Shown one piece after another: positions 34,248 through 47,199 of a DNA stretch of 64,000 nucleotides (position 1 is its first letter; the number at the start of each line of letters is the position of its first letter). This stretch comes from Acanthosepion pharaonis (taxonomy: Eukaryota; Mollusca; Cephalopoda; Sepiida; Sepiidae), in NCBI GenBank assembly GCA_903632075.3, contig CAHIKZ030003337.1, positions 1,988,001 through 2,052,000 of the forward strand, written 5' to 3'. The notes below the pieces were generated by a model. It was given only the letters and a program-made list of their open reading frames with translations, had not been told where the DNA came from and did not search any database. Both the position numbers and the translations under genes were made by a program.

Positions 34248-34302
34248 GCATACCGTGGAATTTTGATAAGGCTAGCCGCTATATAGCCTTATCAAAATTT
34301 CA
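34248..34302. repeat. 27-bp-arm palindrome inside the hAT-like element
   Basis: GCATACC...AATTTTGATAAGGCTA and its complement flank a 9-nt spacer GCCGCTATA. It could be a small nested foldback or a subterminal regulatory hairpin. Confidence 0.8.
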
Positions 34303-35070
34303 AGGTATGCTAGGTCCTTTGGGATGTTTTTCCTGCCATTTTTATTAAAATATCTGACAAAGAAAATATATGTATTATCAGAAATTATACAAAAATATTT
34401 TTCAAAATAAATTGGAAAATAAAGCTTGAAATGCATTATTAAATTAAAAAAGTAATGTTTATATAAAAGTAGAGTTAGTTCTGGGATTAGCTTGTAAACA
34501 GGATTTTTAATAAAACATTAATTTTCAAAATATAAACAAATTACAATAATTATAAAATTTGTATTTTTTTTAAATAGTTAAGTATATTTTGATGAAAAAT
34601 AAAATAGATATTTGCGCTAGTTAAAAGCGTAAACAAAAATAAAACGGACATACAAGAGGAGATAATTGCTACCGGTAAATACCGAAAAAATATCCAGTAA
34701 AAACGACGCCGTTCATGAGTAGTTATTTGTATTTTAAACTAAATATTTTAGTGTGTTTTATTTTTTATTTGTAGTAATTTCATTTAATTTAATAAGAGAA
34801 TAGATAATAAACTCAAAAATATCCATTATTAAGCGTTATTTTCTTTTTTTCTTTTCGTTAAGACTCGGTTTTAATTTAACATACACATGTCTCCGGTGAC
34901 ACCGTTATGATGAAAAAATTCGCAATTTATTTTGTCTTTAAGTTCGATTGCTCAAATAAATAGGAAGTTTTGAAGAAAAATATTTTTTGTGGTAATTTTT
35001 GACGTTATTTTGCAACTTTCCTCGAGTTATTCTTTTTATAGTTCCAAAATCGACCTACCCTACTATGCAT

Positions 35071-36656
<1,586 letters not shown>

Positions 36657-36794
36657 CACAGAAAGTGTTAATGAGTTTTCTAGAAATAGATAATATTTCC
36701 GTTGCATTTCCCCATTTTAGGCATTAGTAAATATATGATATACTAACACTTAAATATAAATATGAAACAAAAGTAATTATATATTCTCGATGAG

Positions 36795-36799
<5 letters not shown>

Positions 36800-36870
<71 letters not shown>
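36800..36870. repeat. (TA)n microsatellite
   Basis: Pure TA tract of about 35 units. Confidence 0.95.
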
Positions 36871-36876
<6 letters not shown>

Positions 36877-38361
36877 TATTTTCCTATTCTGTCCCACACA
36901 AAGAAATTATAATATAAATACAACAAGCGATAGGAAATGAGGTGAAAAGCGAGAGAGTCTTACTTGTATTTTTTCGGTGGTGTCCTTTATGATCCTTGGA
37001 GCGAGCGCATGGTTTGTTCTCTTGACTGCCGTTGGGAAATTTGTTTTGTTCATCCACAGTCTACATAGCAATTGCGATGCATTAACCCACCAAATGACAT
37101 AACTCAGTGGCCGTCATGTGACACTCGTGTGTTCATATGTCCCAACGGGATATAATCGATCTTTGTATCTCTGCAGTATCATCCCAGAAATTCAGAAAAT
37201 GGAAGAATATTTCGTACCCTACAACCAGGGTCAAAGAAGCAATAGATGAAATTAAATAGTTGAAAGTAAATATCATCATTTTTTTTAATAATTAAGAAAA
37301 CAAAATTTCAACCTCAGAATGTAAATCACTTTTTCTTTTAAAGCAGCATGGCTATTTTCTTGGTTCCTCCAGTATACTATAAATGATATATTTGCGAGAA
37401 GTTCAAGTTCGCATTCGGTACTTGAGAAACGACGTTGGTCTGCCAGGACTGACAAGAGATTTATCAATTATAGGTGCTGTTATATAGACATTTATCAAAA
37501 GCGAAACGTGCTGAAGAAAAATCGCAAAAATACAATCTTTCTGTTTTCGTTGGATTGCGTTTGTGTGTAATTTCTGAATGTCTTACTATGATTGAAAATT
37601 CCTTCCTAATAAACACTGCTGGTTGATGCTGTTTCAAAACGGCACATTTGAAACCCAGTTCAGTTTGCCACCATCTTAAATCGAGGCCATTGGTTCAGTC
37701 TTAAATCATTCGTGTAATATTTTGAGGGAAATAATATTGCAAGTTAATCCACAACATAAGGAAATCTTAAAGAAATTAAAGCAATAGAAAGCCTATTATA
37801 GATTTCTAAATCTAGAAGTTTCTCAAGATTTTACTTCAGTCAAGTGATAATGATTTGAAAACATACTTATATACGCATGGCTATTTTATGAAGACATAAA
37901 TTTTATCATATTTTGTGGAGAGGAAAGATGGAAGGTGCGATTAACAGCAAGGTGTATGGAATCGACAAGCCTAGTTTAAAAATTCCTGCTGAGCTATTGG
38001 GCTGGAACAAAATTAATGGTCGTTTTAGAATTACATTAGTGCGATCGATTTTTCCGAATGGTTCCCTTATGTTTATATATACATTAACATACATTTCCTA
38101 TATGTCTCCTCTTCAGTGTTGTTTGATTTTTTCTTTACTTGATTTTTCTTTTTTTTAATGTAATATTGAAATAAAAATGAATAAATTGAAATTTTGAATT
38201 ACGCGATATCAGATTTTATTATACAAGTCAATGTTTTCACATTATGATTCTTATAAACAACTGTTATTAGTAATATTTCTAGGATATACTTATATTTATA
38301 TGAGAAAATATCTGGTTATTATAATATACAATATTTGTTTATCATAAATAATATATAATTA
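36871..38361. other. No recognised feature
   Basis: AT-rich sequence; a few short frames without family motifs. Confidence 0.4.
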
Positions 38362-39105
38362 CTAGCAACATGGCCCGGTGTTGCCCGTGCTTGATTCAAA
38401 AATCGTACGACTCATACAGCAATCGCTATCACTTGACTTAAAATATTTTTGCCCTTCCTTGCCTTTAAAGGAGTGCCCTTTGCCGTGCTGATGTTGCTAC
38501 ATGCCTTACTTCTTGCCTATCTCACACTATGAATTTTTTCTAAGCTCTATACTAAACATTAAATCTGTTACGAAAAAAAGAACTAAACTAAATGAACACA
38601 AAACGAGCAGCTTTAAAAAAAAAGGACTCGTAACTGGAAAAACCGAATGAAAAAAAAAATGTTAAGAACAAATACTTTTTCACACCCAACCCAGTTCTGC
38701 GGAATCAGAATCAACATTGAGTTTAAGCAAGCGAATGAGTCAATTTGAGTAAAGTGCCATGCAGATTTAATTTTTTTTCCCACTTGTGACGAATGCAGCT
38801 ATCGATTTTTTTTTTTTGCATACTAGCATGCTAGTTAACATTCGTGTCAGTCAGCTGTTGGCTCTCACACTGGCCAATAGAATCTTCCTGCCTATTCGTG
38901 GCAGCCAGCTATAGGCTCTCACTCTGGCCAGTAGTAAATGGCCGCAAACTAAATGAAAACTATCATAGAAGCCTGAAAAAATCAATTATTTCCACTATCG
39001 ATGGGTGTTGGGAAATGCAAAGTCGGTCTTGGCCTTTCTGCTAACTTGGAGCATGTGCATGTAAATTTTGGTGCAAATCCGTCGAAAATTGCGGCCGTGC
39101 ATTCG

Positions 39106-39167
<62 letters not shown>

Positions 39168-39188
39168 CCTGCCTTTTATAGATAGAGA
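38362..39188 (-). mobile_element. Non-autonomous Helitron, copy 2 (inverted)
   Basis: On the minus strand it starts TCTCTATCTATAAAAGGCAG after an A and ends TTGCTAG before CTAGT-type context at 38361, matching copy 1 at both ends. 827 bp; the extra length comes mostly from an expanded (CA)n/(GT)n tract at about 39112-39166 near the 5' end. No coding capacity. Confidence 0.85.
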
Positions 39189-40654
39189 TTTATATTAATT
39201 TATTCAAACCTGACTCCGTTAACGGCTTCAATACGAGAAAAGGATACACTTTCTGATTATCGGATATAATAAGGTATATATTTCACATTTTCCTCCAAAA
39301 TTTCAACGCAGTTTCTTTACATACAGTTTTGTATTACATTCTGCCCTGAAGACGCCTACCTGGTACACGTAGACAAAATATGTTATTTATAAAAACATGT
39401 TCACTCATTATCTCCACATATTTATTTTTTGTAATCTATCACGTGAGTTTCAAATTATAAATTATGTCTGTATCCATACTAAAAAAATATTAATATCTTC
39501 TTTAAGGTGACAGGCTTTATTATGCAAACAAATTATAATATAATTTTTATTTCAAAATACGTCCAAAAGATATAGGCCATAGATGCATATTTGAGTAACA
39601 CAATATTGTATATACATCTATATGTTTTTATTATTTTATTTCTTAATATGGGTTCCTTGATAGTGGATGTCGTTTAACCATTTATTAATATGATAGCGTT
39701 TTCTTCTGACTTGAACTTAAAACGTTTAAACTATATCTAGTTTACGCAGCAGACGTTGAGATGTGATTCTGACCTAATCTCTTTCTTACAATTGTGTGAA
39801 GTTGTCTGAGAGATGAATCCTTAGGAGTTAAACCGACAATCTCTTTTTGGCTGGTTTCAACTGAAGACGGTCATATGTTCATTTGCCGGTTGCTAGCAAC
39901 CATCTACTCTGTCAAACAAGAAAAAACGTTAACACGTAATTCCTGTTATTTGACGAGGAAATGTTTATTTTTAAATAAATCCTAAATATACCATGAAGTA
40001 TCAATTATGATAATATAGCTATATGCTTGATCATGAAATTCTTTGAATTCGATATATGAGAAGATGGTATACGATGTTTTTTTTATGTTTTTTTTTTCTT
40101 TTTTTTCTGACAGGATGCGTACTGATTATATCGCTTGCACCTTTCTTTCTAAAAGATAACCAGATATACGTAGAGATCGACAATACGACATATTCCTCGA
40201 CATGTGAGTGCGTGTGTGACTGTCTGTCTATGTGTCTGTGTGTCTGTGTGTCAGAGAGAGAGAGGGAGGGGGTATAAATGAAAGAAAAAATACCGGCAAA
40301 TTTAAAGACAATATATGGAAACATAAATTTATATGCATAAATATATACATTTGGAATATCAGAAAACCTAGCACCGCCCCAAAAGAGATAGAAAAAGTGT
40401 ATTTAGACAACTATGTACATCCGTCTAACTTGTGCTTTATTGCTTTCGTAATCATTATCACCAGTTAAAATGAGTGAGCGTGACGACACAAACTTTAAGC
40501 TTTTTTTTTACTTAAAGACTATCTTCTCATAGCTTTTTATGAGAAGAAACTAAAAATCCCAACAATGTCTTTAATTTTCGCATAGTTGTTTACTAGCCAA
40601 AGCTGAACACATATGTTTGCTTAAACAAAATCTACTGCAATATTACTTTTGCGA
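39189..40654. other. Unclassified interval with one hairpin-like module
   Basis: CTGAAGACGCCTACCTGGTA followed by CACGTAGACAAAATATG at 39346-39385 belongs to the recurrent module class. Other frames show no family motif; TGTCTGTG-type low complexity occurs at 40215-40270. Confidence 0.45.
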
Positions 40655-41030
40655 ATATTTACATTGTTCGGACTGATATCCTCATCTTTATTGTCATACT
40701 CACGACATTCTGGACGTTGTACGCTCCGGCCTTCTTCAGGTGATTGGAAGTTCGAACTGAACCCTAAATTTCATCAACCGGGGTAGATTGTTCTAGTTCC
40801 AATTCCATGCCTCTTCCGGGTATCTCATTTATCTCCCTCTAACTCAAGTCTTCGAGTTTTTTGTTCACCATTCCAGTAGGCAAGTATTAACCTCACACCT
40901 TTTTTGGCCACGTCACTGGATCGTACCAGCGCTTGTATCCACTCGGCCATGTGTTTTTGAGAAGAAGGCCGGAGCGTACAGCAGTCGAAACGTCAGGAAT
41001 ATGGCAGTAAATATGAATAAAACAGATGAC
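40655..41030 (-). repeat. S2 repeat with an inverted partial second copy
   Basis: Minus strand from about 40965: tRNA-like head (box A TGGCCGAGTGGATAC) running to CCTGAAGAAGGCCGGAGCGT and ACAACGTCCAGAATGTC at the left end. From 40961 rightward, a plus-strand piece repeats GAAGAAGGCCGGAGCGTACA and GTCGAAACGTC with the same downstream text. The two are head to head, so both outer ends carry the module. Confidence 0.75.
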
Positions 41031-41065
41031 CAATCACCCTCCACTCCTCTAGATCTTCTTGCGTT

Positions 41066-42325
41066 AAGTTGTTCCCCAGCGCTCTATCCTAGGACTTGCA
41101 TTGTTCTTAATTTTCATCAATGACCTTCCCGATGGCTTCAGTACTCAACACGGTATCTATGCTGATGACACAACTTTTCACTCCTGTTTTAATAGTACGT
41201 CTGATTGATTCAATAAAGTCAAATTAGCAGCTGATCTCAAAAGTGACTTAAAATCTGCTGTAAACAGAGACAAGGCAAGTCTTCTAATTTTAACACCTTC
41301 AAAAAGAAACTACTATCTATCAATCGTCTGAGAGAGTCATTTTTGATTTCTTTAAACATGGCTGATACTAACATCCAAGAGAGTGGCGTTCTCTGCTGAC
41401 ATGAAGTGGACAGATTGTATTGAATCAATTGTTCTATTTGCTTCTAGAAACGTTAGTTCACTGTGTCTTGAACGAAAGATCGGTTGAACTCTCTGCCTTC
41501 GGGCAGGGAGGAAATCGAAAGAGGCTACGCCGAAGGGCGGATTCTCTTTCGGGGAGGTAAACCGACCCTGAACCCGTTTATACGGGTTCAATGGGCATAT
41601 TTTTGGCAGAGCCCACGTTAAAAAGGCCTTGTGCCACATGACGCCCTCGTGGGGGGGGGGACTGAATATCGTTAGTTCACTGTGTCGTGCAAGAAAATTT
41701 TCTCGCCAGAATCTGTCTTATATATTTGTAAGTTCACTATTCGTCCGTGCTTAAAATATTGCTGCCACACCTGGTCAGATGTTTTGACTATGCATTTAGA
41801 GATTCTTGATAAGATACAAAAAATATGCAATGACCTGGCATCCTGGTTTCAGTCAATTTCCCACCGCTATAACTTAGGTACCCTGTATCATTCTATAATT
41901 AGGTTTCGATGACTTCTGCTCGATGGGATCTACACTTTATGAATTTAAGCGCAGTACTAGATTTGTAACAATGTCTTATCCTTTTACTATTGAATTGCTT
42001 AGATGTAATAGCAAGTTTTTTGCTAACACTTTCTTTTCTCGTGCGACTTGCATGTGGAATTCTCTTTCGACTACTTGCTTTCTAGCCAACTTTGATTTTC
42101 AAATATTTAAATGCAATGTCAACACGGCATCTATGCTGATGACACAGCTATTCACTCCTGTTTTAATAGTACGTCTGATCGGTACAATAAAGTCAAATTA
42201 GCAGCTGATCTCAAAAGTGACAAAATCTGCTGTAAACTGAGACAAGGAAAGTCTTCTTAATTTTAAAACAAAAAAAAGAAACTGTTGTCTATTAATCGTC
42301 TGATAGAACCATTTTTGGTTATCAA
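41066..42325 (+). pseudogene. LINE-B reverse transcriptase, with internal duplication and an insertion
   Basis: Opens with VPQRSILGLALFLIFINDL (about 41075), then GIYADDTTFHSC, which holds the catalytic YADD of reverse transcriptases. Thumb and C-terminal blocks follow (MKWTDCIESI, IRPCLKYCCHTW, LEILDKIQKICND, RATCMWNSLSTTCFLANF). A 202-bp insertion splits it at 41468. After the C-terminal Cys-Asn-Val block near 42118 the sequence jumps back to the HGIYADDT region and repeats it to about 42325. Stops and frameshifts throughout; inactive. Confidence 0.85.
41468..41669. mobile_element. 202-bp structured retroposed insertion (novel SINE or ncRNA-derived)
   Basis: Flanked by perfect 17-bp duplications CGTTAGTTCACTGTGTC (41451-41467, 41670-41686), so it was inserted by target-primed or similar staggered-cut integration. 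GC-rich in an AT-rich host. On the plus strand it can fold into CUCUGCC-UUCG-GGCAGGG, a nested GAAAGAG...CUCUUUC stem around CGCC-GAAG-GGCG, and an 8-bp GAACCCGU...ACGGGUUC stem, followed by AUUUUUGG, a match to the Sm-site consensus. It also contains GGCCTTGTGCCACAT, identical over 15 bp to the S0 SINE. Ends in a G run. No tRNA-like boxes seen. Confidence 0.75.
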
Positions 42326-43483
42326 CTATCTTCTTGATTATTCTTCTTTTATTGTTCTAGCTCCATAATAATGTTTTCTTTTTCTTATTCTTTCACGCAC
42401 AGTAATTCTTTGTGCCATAGTGGCTTCCATTGCCTTGCTTTGAGTGAAATGAACCTTGCTTTTGCTTTACCTCCAAATCTTGAAATGAACACCCCTAAAA
42501 AAAAAATGTGAGAGGTTAGAAAGCCCGATATCATACGAAAAACCGAATGCATTTGAACATTAAGGGGTTAAAAAACACATTTTGCTTTTTTCTCTCTCTC
42601 AAAGTCATACTGATTTTGATTTTCGATAAAACAGTGTTTATTTTATTATTAGGTACGATTAGTTCTTCGAAGTATTTATTTTCTTTTTACAATAACTCAA
42701 TATACCAGTTTCCAGCTTATTTTACATTCATTTCCCTCTCGAGTAACTCGTGCAAAACATCGCTCGAGACAACACTAAAATATTTTATAACTTTTTTTTT
42801 ATATATTCTCAAAAGTAATAAGATATTACTTTTATGTGTAATTTGTCACTCGTAATACGTGCCTGAGATCGTTACATTCGACAAAATATGATTCTGTAAG
42901 AAGACAGATACGACAGGGTGCAGAAAGTTGTCTGTCTAATATTATTTTAATAACCAAACTTCAAAATGCTGTTATTAGGAGGTGAGTCAACCCGAGAATC
43001 TTTCAGCATCTATCTACTCGTACAATGATGCTTGATGAAGAAACAAAGTAAAATAATTCATTTTGGCAGATTACTTATTATCAAATTTAAAATGGCACAA
43101 TCTCTATGACAAAGGATACACGCATGCGCGTATACATATACCACGTAACATGCAACCCACTGCTGAACACGAAAGGGCTAAGATATACAGAAAGAAATAA
43201 TACTTGTAACGATACACTAAAAATAATTTTAATCCTATTTTTATAAAGAGGATTTTACATTAGTTTAATGATTAAAACATAATGTTGATTTACAATGGAA
43301 GTTAGAAATAACCATGGATTATTTGCTGCTTCTAAAATAGGATGGGCTGCTGAAAAGTTTGAGACACGTAACAACGTAACAAATCACTTTAAATATCCAA
43401 ACTTTAGCGGCTTTGGGTTGGACGTTCAAGTATTATTCCGATTGAAATATTTCATAAATGTAATACTCTCTCCTCTCTCTCTG
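42326..43483. other. LINE-B tail-like piece then unclassified sequence
   Basis: CACGCACAGTAATTCTTTGT and the following TAGTGGCTT (about 42396-42430) resemble LINE-B tails. The 102-codon hydrophobic frame at 42547-42855 is AT-driven and unconvincing. Confidence 0.45.

Positions 43484-43566
<83 letters not shown>
43484..43566. repeat. (TC)n(TA)n compound microsatellite
   Basis: TC tract followed by about 26 TA units, abutting the S2 element at 43567. Confidence 0.95.
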
Positions 43567-43568
<2 letters not shown>

Positions 43569-43931
43569 TATTTACATTGTTCTGTCTGTTGTTTCCATCC
43601 TTATTCTAATAATCATAACGTTTCGGCCGACCCTTCTTCAGGCGATATAGGTTGAAATTTCCAACTGATCATTTTATTTCGTCTACTGAGGTAGATTGTT
43701 CTAGTTACATATGTCTTGTCTTTTCTGGATATCTCAATTTTAGTTGTTTCCCTTTAGTAATTCAATTCTCCAAGTTCACCTCTGCTGTGACCAGGTATTG
43801 AATTCACAACTATTTGGGTCAAGTCACTGGATTACTTCAACCAACGCTTTTACTCATTGGGCCAGAAACATCCTGAATATGACAATAAAAGATGAGGATA
43901 ACAATTGAACAATGTAAACAATGTAAATAGT
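43567..43931 (-). repeat. S2 repeat bounded by 15-bp inverted ends
   Basis: Left end ACTATTTACATTGTT and right end AACAATGTAAATAGT are perfect complements. Inside, the minus strand runs from a tRNA-like head (about 43865, TGGCCCAATGAGTAAAAGCG) through GTGAATTCAATACCTGG to CCTGAAGAAGGGTCGGCCGA and AACGTTATG at the left. This is the clearest evidence that S2 can have terminal inverted repeats as well as tRNA-like boxes. Confidence 0.75.
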
Positions 43932-43949
43932 TACAATACCTTATCCCAG

Positions 43950-43952
<3 letters not shown>

Positions 43953-44001
<49 letters not shown>
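43953..44001. repeat. (TA)n microsatellite
   Basis: Pure TA tract of about 24 units. Confidence 0.95.
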
Positions 44002-44007
<6 letters not shown>

Positions 44008-44862
44008 GTAGTGCACCAACCTTGTCCTACTCCGAAGCAATCCTGTGGTGAGAAAAAAAAACCACTAGTCTACAAATTTCCAGAGAGACCATTGAATTTA
44101 GAAGACAAAGCCCTGAACTATGTAAAGTCTTTCACCTATCTTGGTAGCAAAGTCAACTACAGTGGAACTTTAGTTGATGAAATCATGCATCGGATTGCTA
44201 AGGCTACCAGTACTTTCGGCAAACTTTGTCATCGCTTGTGAAATGAGCGGGATATTCGACTGGATAAGAAAATTCGGGTTTACAGAGCTGTTGTACTTGC
44301 CATCCTTTTGTATGGCTCAGTCATGGACTCCATACAGGTACCATATACGCCAACTGGACGTCATCCATAAAAGCTGTCTGCGTGCAATCTGTGGAGTTAA
44401 CCTTCAAGATAGAACATCTAACGTAGACCTGTTCAACAAGTGTAATATTGGAGGAATCGAGACTTTTCTAGCACAGTCTCAGTTACGGTGGACTGGTCAT
44501 GTCTTGAGAATGTCTGATGGCAGGTTACCCAAGATGTACAGCCAGTTAGACCAGGTCAACAGGAATGTAAGACGACCATGACTAAGATAAAAAGACGAGA
44601 TGCAAAGCAAATTGTCAGCTGTCAATATACCACATAATACCCTTGAGCGCTTCGCCTTGCAGTGGGTAGAATGTAGATCAACGTTTTTTAGTGGACTCAG
44701 CAGTTTTGAATCTGCTTGTCTGAATCATCTTCAAGAAGCGAGAGCAAGATCTAAAAGGTCAGCCAATCTAACAGTGATCTCATCTCACAATCCTCACTCT
44801 TGCTCCATATGTGGCCTCCTTTGTAAATCACTTGCTTGTGCGCAGTCGTAAGTCTAGGCGTG
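44002..44862 (+). pseudogene. RTE-like LINE (LINE-C) reverse transcriptase C-terminal part
   Basis: Three frames read in order: NYVKSFTYLGSKVNYSGTLV and DEIMHRIAKATSTFGKLCHR (44110-44240); RLDKKIRVYRAVVLAILLYG (about 44260); RQLDVIHKSCLRAICGVN, then SQLRWTGHVLRMSDGRLPKM (about 44350-44540); a final frame with ERFALQWVECRS and an N-terminal half of a zinc-finger-like end, CSICGLLCKSL. YLGS, LLYG, LRWxGHVxRM and the C-terminal Cys pair are hallmarks of RTE-type and similar LINE ORFs. Frameshifts near 44240, 44330 and 44580 make it non-functional. The catalytic YxDD lies upstream and is absent. Confidence 0.85.
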
Positions 44863-45359
44863 TGTTTGCAGTTTATTTTGAGAAATGTCTCTCCGAAGAA
44901 TTTCACGACCATTTACTGTCTATTTTAATACATTTTATGCAATAATACTTGACGATAAAGTTGATACAAAGACAAAAGAGGCGTACAATATCATGGAAAT
45001 AATGTTTCTAGATTATGTTCCATCTGAGGGAATTATTCTGTGACATGATTATTGTCATTTGGAAATCATGAAATATATTTTTTCTTGACGAAAATGGAGA
45101 AATAATGGTTCTATGCAATAATAGTTTTCCTATGAGCAAAAGCATATGACAAAAGCCTTATTTACTCTATTTTCAGCGCCTTAAGGCGTACATGACTTTG
45201 GAGAAATAGAAATGAAAGTCTTCATGATTAGTTTTGTTTGATATCACTAGTTGTTCCATGTTGGTTTTTAAGTATCCAGACGAGATAGACTCTTTAGCTC
45301 CACCAGTGCAGACCTACACACCTATGACCCGCCATGTTCATAGTTGCATAACATTCACT
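44863..45359. other. No recognised feature
   Basis: AT-rich interval between two LINE fragments. Confidence 0.4.
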
Positions 45360-45600
45360 TCGTGTTCTGTTGATAAGGAATAAGTTCTACTTAGCTTCTT
45401 CTTTAGAACTGTTACTTCGCGAAAGAAACACCGGAAAGGATGCTTCCCTGACCACTACAATCTTGAACTGTTCAAGTCCAGATTTAACCATTTTCTCTCC
45501 TATAGTTTTGACCGCGTAATTTATTATTCTGACTTACTTCCTCCTTACCCGTCCCTTACAACAGTCTTACTCAGTAACCTCGAGTGAGCCTTAAAACGTG
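45360..45600 (+). pseudogene. LINE C-terminal fragment (Jockey/CR1-like, distinct from LINE-B)
   Basis: Plus strand reads CFPDHYNLELFKSRFNHFLS followed by SFDRVIYYSDLLPP, equivalent in position to the CFPxNYNLxxFK end of LINE-B but differing in sequence and continuing further. Preceded by a decayed FFRTVTSRKK-like stretch. Confidence 0.6.
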
Positions 45601-46865
45601 TATGAGGTGAATTAACTGTAAAAAAAAAATACATATATTGAAATCATTTAAATGAAATTGCTATTGAAAATCACCCATAGACTATAAAGAGGTTAAACAG
45701 TATATATTTTCAGTTATATTTGTTGAATCCAAATCAAAAGTTATCATAAATTCGTTTCTTTTAGATGGATATTTTATATTCCCGTTTTTAATACTACTAT
45801 AAGCGTTGTTTTGAAATGCATCCTTTTTTATTGATTTAATCAATGACATTAATTTAATCAGGACTAGATCAAGACCCTACGAATGATAATGTGAATCCCG
45901 ACAGAACCAGTGTTCTATTTAATTCATCAGTGTAAGCACTAATATATCTAAGGCGTGCTGTTAACAATTATGCTACGGGTGGCTGTCAAGATAACACAAG
46001 GCTCAATTACTTAATTAAATAATGCGCATCTCTCGTTGGGGCGTTTCTAATTTATATCTGCCGGCTTTCTGTTTGTATCCGAAACGTGAACAAAGTAAAT
46101 TTTAAATTGATTTTTCAGAGGAAATAATGACGGTCTCACGTGGCCTAATTTGTAACGACACGTTTTGGCTACACGAGTATTTTCCTGGTGAAAAAAAAAC
46201 AATGAATAGAGTGTAGGGAGGTAAAATTTTAATTAAAAGGTTTTCCTGATCTCGGCCTGTTGAAATTTAATTTCATCTTTTACAAAAACTTGAAAACAGG
46301 AATGTCAGTTTAAATACATGTTCCCACTAAAAATACGGTTTTAGTAAATAAGTTTCTCTCTGGATTAAATAAGAATTTTGTTTTGTTTATCCAGCAAATA
46401 CCAGAACAAGTTCCCTGAAAGTAAATTTGAGTGGCCAAAATAAATAATTCTATAAAATATAACGTACTTTGAGAAATATCCTCATGTTCACTTTATCAGA
46501 AGTATTTTTTTTCTTTAAAGTATCACACATATTTAACCCTCATCGATTCGATAAACTTTTTAATTATCTGCTTATCATAAGATAAATGCAATTACTTTAT
46601 ACGGAAATAAAACCTTGGTCATATATTGCCAAGACGAAAACTCGCTATAGAAGCCATTTTGAACTGGTTGCGAATAACGTTAAGTATATCGCTAAAATAC
46701 TAATTCATCCAATCTTACTTCTATGGATTTGGTAAAGAACTATTACCAAGAACATGATAGAATTAAATGCCTAGTAACTAGAACACAAGCACAGTTGGAT
46801 TTACATATTCTCAAGTGGCTGAAACAGTTGCGATCAAATTTTGAAATTTCAGGATTCCATTTTAC
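45601..46865. other. No recognised feature
   Basis: AT-rich interval without supported features. Confidence 0.4.
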
Positions 46866-47150
46866 AGGTCAGTTAGTTATGTGCCATACATGACTGACGA
46901 GGCAGTGTTTTTCTTGCTGTAGGTTGCCATTTCTTTCTGCGGCAGACCAGTTGACATCCAAAGCTATAGAAGTATTTCCTGCTATTCTCTCCAATTCTTC
47001 TTCTCCCCCTCCCCATAAGTTGGTGAGGAGAAGAAGAGGATTCATATCTTTCCCAAGGGTATTGCACGTAAGTGAATGTAATGAATTCGACTGGAATTTG
47101 GTTCTCCGATTCCTCAATCCATGACGATATCCATTACTCCAACGTGCCTC
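46866..47150 (-). repeat. SINE family S1, long copy
   Basis: Matches 53835-54090 in reverse orientation along about 200 bp: shared strings include GTCAGTTAGTTATGTGC, GTTGCCAT-TCTTTCTGC, GACCAGTTGA-ATCCAA and CCCAAGGGT-TT. The minus-strand head (near 47145) has GGAGTAATGGATATC, a weak box A. The 82- to 66-codon frames across it are incidental. Confidence 0.75.
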
Positions 47151-47199
47151 CTTTTACAGGTCACTACTTATATTTCCTTGATTATAAATAGGATATTAT

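Larger units (their letters stand above)
33098..35062 (-). mobile_element. hAT-like DNA transposon with 8-bp target duplication
   Basis: Ends are perfect 17-bp inverted repeats, TAGGGTAGGTCGATTTT. They are flanked by CTATGCAT on both sides (33090-33097 and 35063-35070), an 8-bp duplication. TAGGG fits the hAT terminal pattern (C/T)AGNG. The element is 1965 bp with one decayed coding region on the minus strand and a strong internal palindrome at 34248-34302. The superfamily call rests on ends and duplication length; the protein itself does not show a classical hAT dimerisation motif in what survives. Confidence 0.82.

Noticed and set aside
41352..41639. 95-codon minus-strand frame as a gene
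   Set aside because: It runs across the 202-bp insertion and antisense LINE-B sequence.
42547..42855. 102-codon hydrophobic frame as a membrane protein
   Set aside because: Phe/Ile/Leu/Ser bias is what T-rich DNA gives; no start context or homologue recognised.
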